Shown piece by piece: positions 37,807 to 48,799 of a stretch of DNA of 64,000 nt. Source of the stretch: Pyrocephalus nanus (taxonomy: Eukaryota > Chordata > Aves > Passeriformes > Tyrannidae). The stretch is taken from assembly GCA_038380795.1 (NCBI GenBank), contig CM076261.1:31893866-31957865 (forward strand). The letters are read 5' to 3'. A program made the translations under genes and the position numbers. Below the pieces are notes generated by a model. It searched no databases. It was not told where the DNA came from and worked only from the letters and a program-made list of their open reading frames with translations. The first letter of the stretch is position 1, and the number at the start of each line of letters is the position of its first letter.

Positions 37807-39009
37807 AAATTACGTCAAAATCTTGAAGACAAAAAGACTGACAAAAAGAACATGACCACTTTCTCTTTGGGGAATAAAAATCCCAATTAATCCATTATTT
37901 TTGTTGCAGACTAAAAGAAGTTAGTGAACTTACATGCTCCAGTAACCTCTCTGCTTTATCTGTGTTTATCCTAGCAAACACTGCTTCACATGGTTAAAAA
38001 TAAAAATAAAAAAAATAATAAAAAAAAAAATCCAAATTCCTTTTTGGAATGAAAGTGAGGAAAGTTTTGCTTTGGCTACTAATGAATGAAGAACAAGGTC
38101 CTTGCAGAACAAGGTCTCTGCAAAATAAGGATCAGGTTGTGCACAGCACTGCAGGAATTAATTACATCACCACTGTGGTGGGAGGGAACAAGTTCAAAGT
38201 ACTATCAACAGGTGATTTTTCAAATTAAAACTTCCATGGATTTCCTCTTCAACTCAGAAGAGTCACTGCTGTGAATAAACAACCAGGTAGAGAGATGGAG
38301 AAGGAAAAAATGTTTGAAGGAGATGACTGACAATGATTTTCATTTTTCTCTTTACAGGACAAACACACTTTGAGTTCTTGTTATGGTGAAAGGCCAACCT
38401 AAAGCCAGTACAGTGACTATGCAGGCAGAGAAATAGAGACTTAAATACCCTTGAAGAAAGTTCAGTCCGTTCATCTTTCACATACAGCTCACTATGCAAA
38501 TAGAGACTTTCCTTTTTGTCACTACATTTTTTTTTCTCCCTATTTTTTCTATTTTCTTTAAATAAACAAACAAACAAAAAATTAACACAGTCCTTCACAT
38601 TTGCATTTGTATAAATGTAAGAAAGACTTCTCATACAAATAACTGATAAATATTTGAGTCCTTCCCTTGTGAGGGTGGTTGAATAGCGACATGATGCAGT
38701 CCAGTGAGTCAACATATTTCAGGGGAAGCAGTGTTTGAATGCTAGGCTCTGTACCAAGCCAGGACTGCCCTACGTATGTGTCCTGAAAGAGTAATGTCCT
38801 TGTCCCCAGACAGCTGAGATTTCGGTGTAGCCTTGGGAACAGCAAGGCTAAAGCAGCTATGGACAGTGGCTTTAGTGGTGCCTTGCTTCTTCCTGAATGG
38901 CTTCTGAAGATGTGGGTTACATGTCCCTTAGTCACTATGGTCAATCTCTGCTTGGATCTGAAAGACATGGCATGCAATGTACTCTTATGGCCTAGTAACT
39001 ATGAAATTG

Positions 39010-39408
39010 CAGAATCACAGAACATGCCAAGTTGGAAGGGACCTGCAAGGATCATCGAGCCCAGCTCCTAGACCTGCATCCATTTCCAAGAGTCACATCA
39101 TGTACCAGAGAGTATCATCCAAACACTTCTGCAAGTCTGTCAGGCTTGGTGCTGTGACCACTTCCCTGGGGAGCCTATTCCAGCATCTAACCACCCTCTG
39201 TGAGAACAACCCTTTTCTAATATCCAACCTAAACCTCTCCTGACACAAGTTCAGGCCATTCCCTCAGGTCCTGTCACTGGTCACCATAGAGAAGAGATCA
39301 GTGTCTGTCTCTCCCCTTCCCCTCAAGAGGAATTTGTAATTGCAGTGAGGTCTCCCCTCAGTCTCCTCTTCTCCAGGATGAACACACCAAGCAACCTTAG
39401 CTGTTACA
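39010..39408 (-). mobile_element. CR1 LINE fragment, 3' part, minus strand
   Basis: Read on the minus strand, this ends with the typical CR1 3' region: on the + strand it begins AGAATCACAGAAC, then AGTTGGAAGGGACCTGCAAGGATCATCGAG, here cited by position 39032-39061. It continues through the complement of the RT C-terminal coding region (CAACCTAAACCTCTCCTGAC at 39224-39243) to CTCCTCTTCTCCAGGATGAAC near 39363-39383. The copy is 5'-truncated, as is usual for CR1. The coding part is too diverged to give a frame. It shares subfamily-like features with the fragment at 56044-56170. Confidence 0.9.
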
Positions 39409-40367
39409 AGTGATAAATTTAAGCTGTGGTTAATTTTGTCCTGATCCCTCTAGCATCTTTATCCTAGGACTCAAACTCTTGGAGAAGCTCAGATTTCTTC
39501 CAACACCTTCTTGAGGGTGAGCTCCCCATCTTCACCATATAAACATGAAGCACCCTCCCAACAGCTTTCAGGAGAAGACACAAAGAAAGTAAAAAGGCTC
39601 TTTGAAAATTCAGGGACCACAAAAAAGAAATTGAATATACTGTCTTAATAAAGCAGAGGCATTTTTTTATTCAAGTCCTGTTATTCAATTTCATATTCAA
39701 CTGACTGGTTCTCCAGCTGCATTGGATTAGTATAGCTCATCAGACTTCATAGCTTCATTGGTTTTAACATATGTTAAGATTTTAGCCTCAGTTTTTACAT
39801 TTAATGAAGCTGCCACAAAACTACTGCAGTTCTCAGAAACCAGAGCTCTCCTCTAGTGAATTTAGCTTAGCTTGTTACATTGTATACAAAGTAAATTTAT
39901 TTAACTGCAAGACTGTTTTAGAAGAAATCTGTTAGTGTTTCTAAGTTGCTTCAAACAGAGAAGCCAAGGTGAAAGTGCCATGTGTACTTGTACCTTCTGA
40001 TTAACAGAATGGTCATGGTATAAATCTCCAAGTCTGAGCTACACTGTGTTTAACTGTGATCTCCTATTTAAGATGAATGTCTGATGCATTGTGCACTTGG
40101 AAGACTTATTTGTGCCAGTTGAGTTCTGTGTTCTGGTACTGGTTGTATACATAATGAAGAAGTATTTTTAATAAAGGAGGATGTTGAAAAGCGTATTTCC
40201 ATTTTTGTTAGTAAAAGCAAACAGAGAGGAGAGAGAAGTAAGTATAGCAAGCTATATATCTGAAGTACTTTAGGAGGTATCAACAGGAAAAAAAGAAGTT
40301 TTTTGTCTATGGAAAATTAGGCATTTAGAAATTTGGTTTTAATCTGAACTGAAAATTCTTTCTCTTT

Positions 40368-40385
40368 GGAAATTTTAAAATTTCC
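40368..40385. repeat. 18-bp perfect palindrome
   Basis: GGAAATTTTAAAATTTCC is identical to its own reverse complement. It lies in an AT-rich patch (40320-40640). Palindromes of this size can arise by chance in AT-rich DNA, but the GG/CC ends make it less trivial. Confidence 0.95.
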
Positions 40386-40839
40386 AACAGAATACAGAAT
40401 TATTAAAGTTGTAATTCTGAAAACGAAAAATATTTTGTAAAGCGTTTAAACTATTAGAAGACTGTGATTATGCACAATGTGTTTGCATTCCGTGTTTATT
40501 TATGTGTATAGTATTTGTAATGAATATCCTGAATATTTGTATAAAAATACTAATGTAACCCCAAAATTATAAGGCTGCAATGGCATTTATCAGACCTAAA
40601 ATTATATATTAGACCTGAAACTATTTACATTTATGTTTCTCATAGGAGGAAATGAATGGTTTTGAAATGCTTCAGTTTTGACCAGAGTGCATTTAAAAAA
40701 GTGGTGAAAAACTCTTCAGGCCTTTCAGGGAGGCCTTAAAATTTTTATATTTTTTTGTTGAAAAGAGGCAGTATAAAAAACTAAAGAACACATGTCAGAG
40801 CATGAACTGCAGTTTGGCAGGAGAAGAGCTGAACTTCAC

Positions 40840-41010
40840 ACACACAATACCTCCCAGGAATCGGCTGTGAGCCTACTGAAGTCAATGGGAATTTTTGACT
40901 GGCTGCAATGTGCATTGGATCAGATCCAAAAGGGCTCTGTTCAGCAAAATACTTAGATGGATTTTACTTCAGGCATGAGCTTAATGAGACTTTAGCAGGT
41001 ACTTAAAAGT
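40840..41010. repeat. Possible ancient amniote interspersed repeat
   Basis: The segment has TGAAGTCAATGGGA (40878-40891), a GGATCAGATCC stretch (40918-40928), and TTCAGCAAAATACTTAGATG followed by repeated AC-TTA motifs. This resembles the old repeats of turtles, crocodilians and birds that carry 'gaagtcaatggga' and 'cagcaaagcacttaa' type words. The family name is not certain and the similarity is from memory of such repeats. Confidence 0.3.
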
Positions 41011-43240
41011 CATACACACTTGCAATATTTTTTGAATGCATACTGGAATTTTTTGAATTTATTAATGTGAATTGCGGCAATGTAATAATAAGAAAAATCT
41101 TGAAGCAGTAGTCTTCAGTTGTCTAAATACACAGAGAAAATAAAGTTCAAGAGGAGATGCTGGGCTACACTTCTCAAAGGAACCACAAAAAAGTCAACTA
41201 TTTCGGAATGGGAAGTGAGAAAAAGCAGATGTTATAACCACGGGATTTTCCGAGTTTTAAATATGAGGCCAAATTTGCTCTGTGGTAGGACTGAAAGATC
41301 AAAGACAAAGAAGTTATAAATCGGCATATCAGTCGCTCAGATTAAAGGTTTGATTCATAGAGTCTCTGCCCAAGGTGTAGAGAAAAATGCGAAACAACAT
41401 TTAATAAAAATCTTGGTTTCTGGATTGTAGTCACTTCCGTGCCAAAGCCCACTTCACCTGCAGTAGATCTATCTGCAAGTGAGAAATAGATTATAGCCGT
41501 ATTTTAAGAATAGGAGTAGGAGAACTGCTTAAATACATATAGAAATTAAAATGAAGCTTAAAATGCAGCCCTGCAAATTTCAGCAGCTAGAAATTATTGA
41601 TATAAAATTGAAATGTTCAAAGACAACATTTCATTTCTGACACTAAAGAAAACATATGCTTGGGGTCTGCAGAGACAAAAGTTGGTATGAAGTTGGTAAT
41701 AAAATGGATTAGAATCTAAATCCCAAATCTGGATCTAGACAGGCTTCAGAATTCAAACCTCGTTGTGTAGGCTGAAATCTGAAGACACAGCATTTGAGTA
41801 AGTTTGGATCTGACTGTAGCTCTGGAAGTGACATTTTGAAGGGATATTTTTTGTTAATTATTAGCAGGGTTGATCCTTTCATGTATCTTGGTAAATTGGG
41901 ACCTTTAAGTTAGTATATTGTATTTCCAATTTTATTTTAGCCATTTTACAGTGATTTGGTTATGTAGAACTGCTTTACTGCAGACATGTTTAACATGCAG
42001 TAAAAGCATGATCACAAATATATGCTAGGTTTTCTTAATACCACATTAGAGAGTTCTTTAAGTGTAGTCACCACATTAACATCCTGTTCATCTAGTAACC
42101 AAAATATTTGTGCAATTTTATCACACCACTCAAAATGAATCACTGGCCACCTCCAGGGGATGCTTCCATCAGATGCATTGTCATTTTCTCTAATGACAGT
42201 CCAGCAGTGTTGAAACCTGAGAAACAATAAACCCTAATAAGGGTAATTGCAAAGCCCAGCCTTCACAGGACCATGTTCTGAGGTCGTATGACTCATGTAA
42301 AAGCAATCCAGGCTAGTCATGAGACAAAGTTTTTGTAGCCACATCAGCTTTCCAGCATTTGCTGCAGCTCCCAAGTCTGACTTGTGCTCATTGTGTTTTT
42401 TGTCAGATTTATTAATACATTGTTCTGGGTTTTAAATTACAGCCCTTAGCAATCATGTTCATACAGATCTCCCGTGGCAGGCAGCAGAGAAGTCTCAGGA
42501 ACAGAAATAAGCATGCACACAGTCTCTGCTCTCTGCAGGATACTGCTTGCTTAAAACAACTCTATTTTAAGACTAAAACTTTGTAAGAAGTTATCTGGTT
42601 TCTCCCTTCCATTTTCTGTTTCAGAAGGCCGTATTGCAGTTCCGGCTTATGTCTTTTACCCCTAGAAAGCAACCTGGCAGATCACCGTGGAGATTGAGAC
42701 GTTCCTCCAGGCTGGGTTTCTGCCCTGCTTTTTTTTACCTCAAATAATTTCCTAAACTTGAAAGTTCTTGTTGAAAATTTAGCTCTAATGCAGGAGTTGA
42801 GGTATTTACCTCAAGGATTCCAAATCAGGAATTTTAATCACGTTGATTAAATCAGATTTCATTTAGGAAGAGCACTGGATTTTACTTCATACTTCTGAAT
42901 TTAATCCTGACAGCTTAAGACACAACTTGGTTTCATACATCCATACTTTCTGCTCTGTCCTTTGTCCTTTTTTCCTGCTTTCGGCAGCAAGGGAAGCATG
43001 ACTTTGTTAGTTGGTGACTTTACCACTCTAAATCACAATTCTGTGTTTTTAAATTGCTGAGGAAGTTCTGCGTACAGTATGAGGCTGGGAAAGCTTAGAA
43101 ATGGATTCATAACTCCCCTGCTGTTCCTTTTCTGCTGCAGATGAATCACCACTGCTTGATTCTCAGAACCCTTTGAGTTATATTTATTTAAAGAGGCTGA
43201 ATAAAACTAAGAATATCAATAGTTCCCTCAGGAAAAAACT

Positions 43241-43291
43241 ATAATTAATAATAAATAACCAATATAATAATAATAAATATATAATAAATAA
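43241..43291. repeat. AT-rich microsatellite (AATA/ATA-type)
   Basis: About 50 bases are almost wholly A and T, with repeating AATA and ATA words and two CC interruptions. Confidence 0.8.
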
Positions 43292-44750
43292 CCTTAGGTC
43301 ATACACATAAATCCACACAAAGCCAGTGGAAGTTCTGCACCAGATCAAGGGTAAGTGACATGTGGACATTTGTACAGAAAACAAAATAATTTGCACGTCT
43401 CTTGGTGACATGTGATGGCTTGGACATAATTAGGGCAGCTACTTCTCTGTCCTTCATGTGCAAGAGAGCATGGCAACCATAGTCTCAGGGTGCAGTGACT
43501 GAAGCCACTGTACCAACCTCTTGGCTGTAGCTGGGCTTTACAGAACAACCTCAAAGCACCAGAAGAGGGACACCATAAAGTTTCTTACCCTGTGCGAAAG
43601 GAGAAAGGGGATTTTCATCTCTGGAACCATAGAGTGTCAAACTTTGAAACCACAGCAATTACTACTACTACTTACTAGTGCTTTCTCTAAAGAATAAGTA
43701 ATTAATGGTCAAAAAAAATCAGGAGGGGAAGCAGCATTCATAGCTCAATGGAAGTGCTGTGTCTGTTTCAGAGTCATTATGCTGGACTTCCTCATTCCAC
43801 AGAAATGTGACTTGGAAACTTTACCAAACCTCCTAATTGGAGCACTTTTCAGAAATAACACTTCAACTGGGCACATAATAGAAAGAAGGAATGAGAAGGC
43901 TCTCAGTGACAGCTCTTCTCAAGATAGTTTTTACTGGATTTTACCAGTTTCACTGACTCAGAAACATGAAGTACAGGAAAGTTTTCAATCTGCTGGATGC
44001 AGGCTTCTTGTGATTAAGTAATTTTCATTTCATATGCTAAGATGCACAAATAGTGTTGAGTATTTACAAGGAGCACCTTGTAATTTGTTTCTAATTTAGT
44101 GTCCAAACCTGCATCTGTTTTTCCTTAGTCCACCTTTACATTGAAACATTTCTCCCAAATATCTGTGAGTGGTAGTGTTTAGGGCTTAGGCTTTGTGTAT
44201 GAAAATAACATTTAGACCTGAAATAGAGGACTAGAGTCTACATTTAGCTTAGGTAACACCAAAACGATCACAAATATCCCAGCTCCAAATACTTAAAGTG
44301 TCCAAGACATTAATTATTTTGGCTTCTGTATGACATCTGAGGGCACTGTCAGCTTTGACTGTTGCTTGGGGACAGCTCAGCCTGCCTTGGGGCTTTTCTC
44401 ATGCTGCTGATGGCCCAAGGACCCCACTTAAGCTCCTTCCTGAGCTATGTCACAAGTGGCCATTTTGAACTCTTTTGATTTCATGGAGTGATTCCTGACC
44501 TGTTTCAACTCATTACCTGCATTTATTAGATTATTAGTAGACCATAGATGGGACCACTCTTTGTCACAAGCACAATTTTTCTCAGATGCCGCCGGCCAGT
44601 TTCCCCTCATCAAGGACATGGCCAGTATTGGGATCACCTGCACATCTTAGCTTGTCCCCTTCTCTCTGCTCCTAGAAGGTCTCAGTTTTTACTGACCCAA
44701 AGCCAGATAGTTTCACAGAGGTCTCTGTGCTTGCTGATATTCTCCATTAG

Positions 44751-45745
44751 TGTATTGGGTTTGCATGGCCAGGTGCTGGTAGCAGGTAGGGACTACAGGT
44801 TTGGCTTCTGTGAGAAGCTACTGGAAGCTTTCTGCATGTCTGACAGAGCCCATGCCAGCTGGCTCCTAGGTGGACCTGCCACTGGCCAAGGCCGAGCCAA
44901 TCAGCAATGGTAGTAGCGCCTTGGTAAGAACATATTTTAGAGGGGTAAAAAAGGCTATTGTGAAGGAGAAATTGCAGCCACAGAAGAGAATATTAAGAAT
45001 ATGTGAGAGGCAAAACTTCACAGACACCAAGGACAGTGAAAAAGGGTGGGGAGGAGCTGCTCCAGGCACTGTAGCTGAGATTCCCTGCATCCCATGGTGA
45101 AAACCATGGTGAAGCAGATCCACCTGCAGCCCATGAAGGAGATCCATGTTAGAGCAGGTGGATGCCCAAAAGAAGCCTGAGATCCCATGGTAAGCCTGTG
45201 CTGGAGCAGACTCCTGGCAGGGACCTGTAGACCCATGGAGAGAGGAGGACTTGTGATCCTATGAGGGACCCATGCTGGAGCAACACATACCTGAAGGACT
45301 GTACCCCATGGAAAGGCACCCATGCTGGAACAGTTTGTGAGAAACTGTCTCTTGTGGAAGGGACTCCACACTGGAGGGGAAGGACTTCTCCCTGAGGGGG
45401 AAGCAATGGCAGAAACAACTTGTGATGGACTGACCATAAACCCCATTCCCTGTCTCCCTGTGCCACTGGGGTGGAGGAGGTAGAGCCCAGAAGGAAGGGA
45501 GGGATGGGGATGAAGTAATTTTTAAGATTTGTTTTACCTCTCATCATCCTGCTCTGGTTTTGATTAGTAATAGATTTGATTATTGCCTCAAGTCAGTTTT
45601 GCCCATGTTGATAATTGGTGAGTGATCTCTCTCTGTCCTTATCTTTACTCATGAGGCTCTTGCTGTATTTTCTCTCCTCTTTCCAGTTGCAAAAGTGGGT
45701 GATAGAGTGGTTTTTCTGGATACTTGGAAACCAGCCAAGGCTTCA
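44751..45745 (+). mobile_element. Solo-LTR-like relic of an avian endogenous retrovirus (class uncertain, ERVL-like)
   Basis: The segment starts TGTATTGGGTTTGCATGGCC and shows an LTR-like order: a CCAAT box at 44897-44901 inside GAGCCAATCAGC, a TATA-like AT stretch near 44929-44940, and a GC-richer middle. In the middle (45085-45360) are imperfect units of about 40 bp that carry GCTGGAGCA and CCCATGG words. A U5-like tail follows (45540-45720) with ATTGGTGAGTGATCTCTCTC and TGATAGAGTGG. I recognise this architecture from LTRs common in bird genomes. No viral coding sequence flanks it, so it is probably a solo LTR. A clear target-site duplication was not found, and the right end is approximate. 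The open frames inside it (for example on the minus strand at 45018-45547) are products of the internal repeats. Confidence 0.7.
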
Positions 45746-48700
45746 GTCTCACTGAATCAGTCTCCACTGAACTTGAGTGGGCACCATGTTGAGATTTTGG
45801 TAAGATCATCTATATTATTATGAGTGGAAAGGCATAGATTTTGTTTAATTCTACATGGCCCAGTGATACTTCTATCTTTATAGCTCAAGAAAAAAAAAAA
45901 ACAAAAAAACTAGTATAGAGTTGACCCCAAAAGCTGACTGAGAGTTTAAAACATATAATTTCACATTAAAAACAGAATCTGTATATATAAAATGACATTT
46001 TGTCATGTTTTCCAAGAACATCTTTCCTTGTTATGACCATACTGCAGTACCAGTTCAAAATCTGAAACCAGCTTCAAAATATCTGTCTTAGGAATTTTGC
46101 ATACATGTAGCTTGCAATTTGGAAGGCACTTCCCTGCTCTCAGCTGAGGTTATAATGCAACCAAGAAAAAGACCATGCATAAGAAAAGAGACCAAATAAA
46201 AATTATACTTCACAGGAAATTTGAAAAATAATCACTCTGCAAGCTATATAGCAACATTTATATGAAAACTGAGAAAAGCCCTTTCAGAATTTTCTTTCAG
46301 CACTCTTAACCACATGGATAAATATGGGATTGCCAAAACTAAATGAAGGAATATTGATAGTACTTATCTCACAAGGAACAGCTTGAAATTCACAGCACCT
46401 GGAGGTTGTGGTTTTCATGCTGTTTTGTAAATGACACCATGGGAAAGTGCTAAGCTGTCTTTTAGAAATGGAACTGTGATAATGAACTATTTAGGATTAG
46501 ACTGAAAAAATGTTATCAGCAGTAGGTGACTGGTTAAGCAATGGGCTTGTTTTTTTCCAGAATTGTATAACTTAGGATATACCTGTACTGCAGTCACAAC
46601 ACAAACTGCTCTCCAACAGTTTAATATCCCAAGTGGTGCTAGAAATTTAGAGCTGGGATCAATCTACTAGTAACTCAACTACAGGCTAACTGTAGTTGTT
46701 TTTTTGACAGCTCAGCCTGGTATTGCCTTGGTCTGCTTATTATCTGTCCCTAAACTGCTGAATTTAAACTGTACTTCTCTGTCACAATCCTTTTGTGGCT
46801 GCAGTCCTTGCTGTCCTTGGCCTAAATTTGGCTCCCAAATGTACAAGTACAACTCTACAATACATTAGCTGAAATCAATTAAGTCTCTCTCAATTTATAG
46901 CAACTGAAAGCTGAATTTGACCAATAAACACTGTTGACCCTCTAAATGCCTGTATCAAATGCAGTGCTGCTGTTCTGGTTTGAGCCAGCAGAGAATTTAG
47001 CTATGTATCAGAAAATCAATTAAGTGAAGCCTTCAAACAATCACAGCTAACCTCTCCTCTTGACAAGCACATGGAAACATGTATCAACACTAAAATAATA
47101 ATAATATTAACGATGAAAAAGTATGAAAGTATGTATGAAGCTACATCAATTTTATATGTACACTATTTCTTTGGGAATAGAGAGGAATATCTACAGGACC
47201 ATATTTTTCTAAACTAATTATTTAATCTCCAGGGACTAACATATGAAAAAGTTCTACTACATTATGATGTGGCTCTCTGATGTGACAGCTTTGATATTCT
47301 GGATTAATCAGACCACTTTGACTCCTTTTTGCTGAATGATTAATATACAGCAGAGGAATATTTAGATGCCTGAGATTACATATACAGCAATAGGAATATG
47401 TAGACCTGAGAAGGAGGGACACGGATATTCCCATTTTAAAGATGTCAAGCACCTTATCAGAGGCAAATATCTCAGGATAAGGGAAAAGTTAGGGAGTATA
47501 AAAGTCTGCTCAGATTTAAATTAGGAGTAGCTGTAGTGAAGCATAAAGGAAGTGTTTTACTTTGAAGAGTGAGTGACAATAATGCTTTAGTTGATTGAAT
47601 AGTGTTTCAGGAAGAGGTTGAGAAACCTTTGAGAGGCTTTTGCTATAGTGCTTCCTGAGATTAGATTTACTGTGTTCTCCTGCAGTGGTATAATTGGATA
47701 TGTTTTTCTTATAAATAGATAGATAGATATTTATCATACAAATCCCACATTCAACTAAAAAATCTTTTTGTTTTAGCTAAAATATTTTGCTAAAGTCAAT
47801 TCTTTGTTTATAAGCTACCTTCCTGGAGTTCTGCTTCTCCAAAAAGCTGTTAAGAACTGACTCTTTGGGTCCAGAGAATGAGGATGGTGTAGGACAAAGA
47901 AGGCTCACTTGTATGGCTTAGGTTCTGGGCAAATGTCCTATGGTGGAAGCTAGAGTTAGAGCATTGTTTCTGTAGGCAAAGGCTGCCAACTGAAACATCG
48001 ATGTCCAGTGATTTATTCTTTTCCCCTTCTAGCCTGCCAGGATTACAGTCTTAGCTGATGAAGTGGTAATCATGTGCATAACTAGTTCTTCATATTCACC
48101 CTGGCCTATTTATGTATCTGATGAAGTCACAGGGAAAGTTTTGGCGTTAGGTGGGGTTTTTTTGGGTGGTTTTTTTGTTGGGTTTTTAAAAATTATATAT
48201 AGCATCGAGTTCAGCATTCAGAGGTGCCAAGTCAGATTAAGATTCCCCTCTTTTCTTTTTTTTTTACTTTACTGAAGTGTTCCAAAAAAGCTGACGAGTA
48301 GAGGAGGAGAATTTTCTTCTAGCATATCCAGTCACATCAGATTGTAAAGGATATGAAATAGAAAATCGTTATAGAAATGAGTAAACTGATAATGATTATA
48401 GCACACATTTCTCAAATTAAAACAACTGCTGAATTTCATGCAAAGTGCCTTCCATGCTGCGAAATAGCAAAACAACACATTCCAAAAGTAAGGACTTTCA
48501 GGGACTTTCAGGTTGGTAGCCTCTATAATGTATTCAAAGGATCTCACTGCTGATTCAGAAAGTCTTGATCAAAATCTCCATATCTTCCTTCTGGTTGTAT
48601 TTTAACACTCTCAAAGAACAAATTACTTAGTAACAAGATCTGTGAAAAAGATTGAGATGAATATATTGCATACCTGGAGACCAATTCTGAACATAAGCTC

Positions 48701-48760
48701 TGGGCCACTTGACAGATGGAACTGAGGGCCATTTCATATTTTTTTGGAACAAAAACTCAC

Positions 48761-48799
<39 letters not shown>

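Larger units (their letters stand above)
25929..39009. other. Intergenic DNA downstream of BASP1; no gene seen
   Basis: The sequence is AT-rich, and open frames are short and without recognisable domains. A CpG-bearing patch about 0.4-0.6 kb past the gene (26340-26560) could be regulatory. Simple repeats include T21 at 30018-30038, an A run at 32341-32350, the (CT)n/T29 tract at 37741-37806 and an A/T-rich stretch at 37998-38030. Two copies of an unnamed repeat lie at 33504-33618 and 35489-35600. Otherwise nothing can be named. Confidence 0.6.
39409..44750. other. Intergenic DNA; no gene seen
   Basis: Contents include an 18-bp perfect palindrome at 40368-40385, a stretch at 40840-41010 resembling an ancient amniote repeat, a CpG-retaining patch at 41200-41500, and an (A/T)-rich microsatellite at 43241-43291. 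The moderately GC-rich stretch 44330-44720 just before the LTR is unassigned. Open frames here are short and show no family features. Confidence 0.55.

Noticed and set aside
45018..45547. Minus-strand open frames of 142 and 132 residues
   Set aside because: They lie within the LTR-like element and are created by its internal imperfect repeats. No viral or host protein motif is present.
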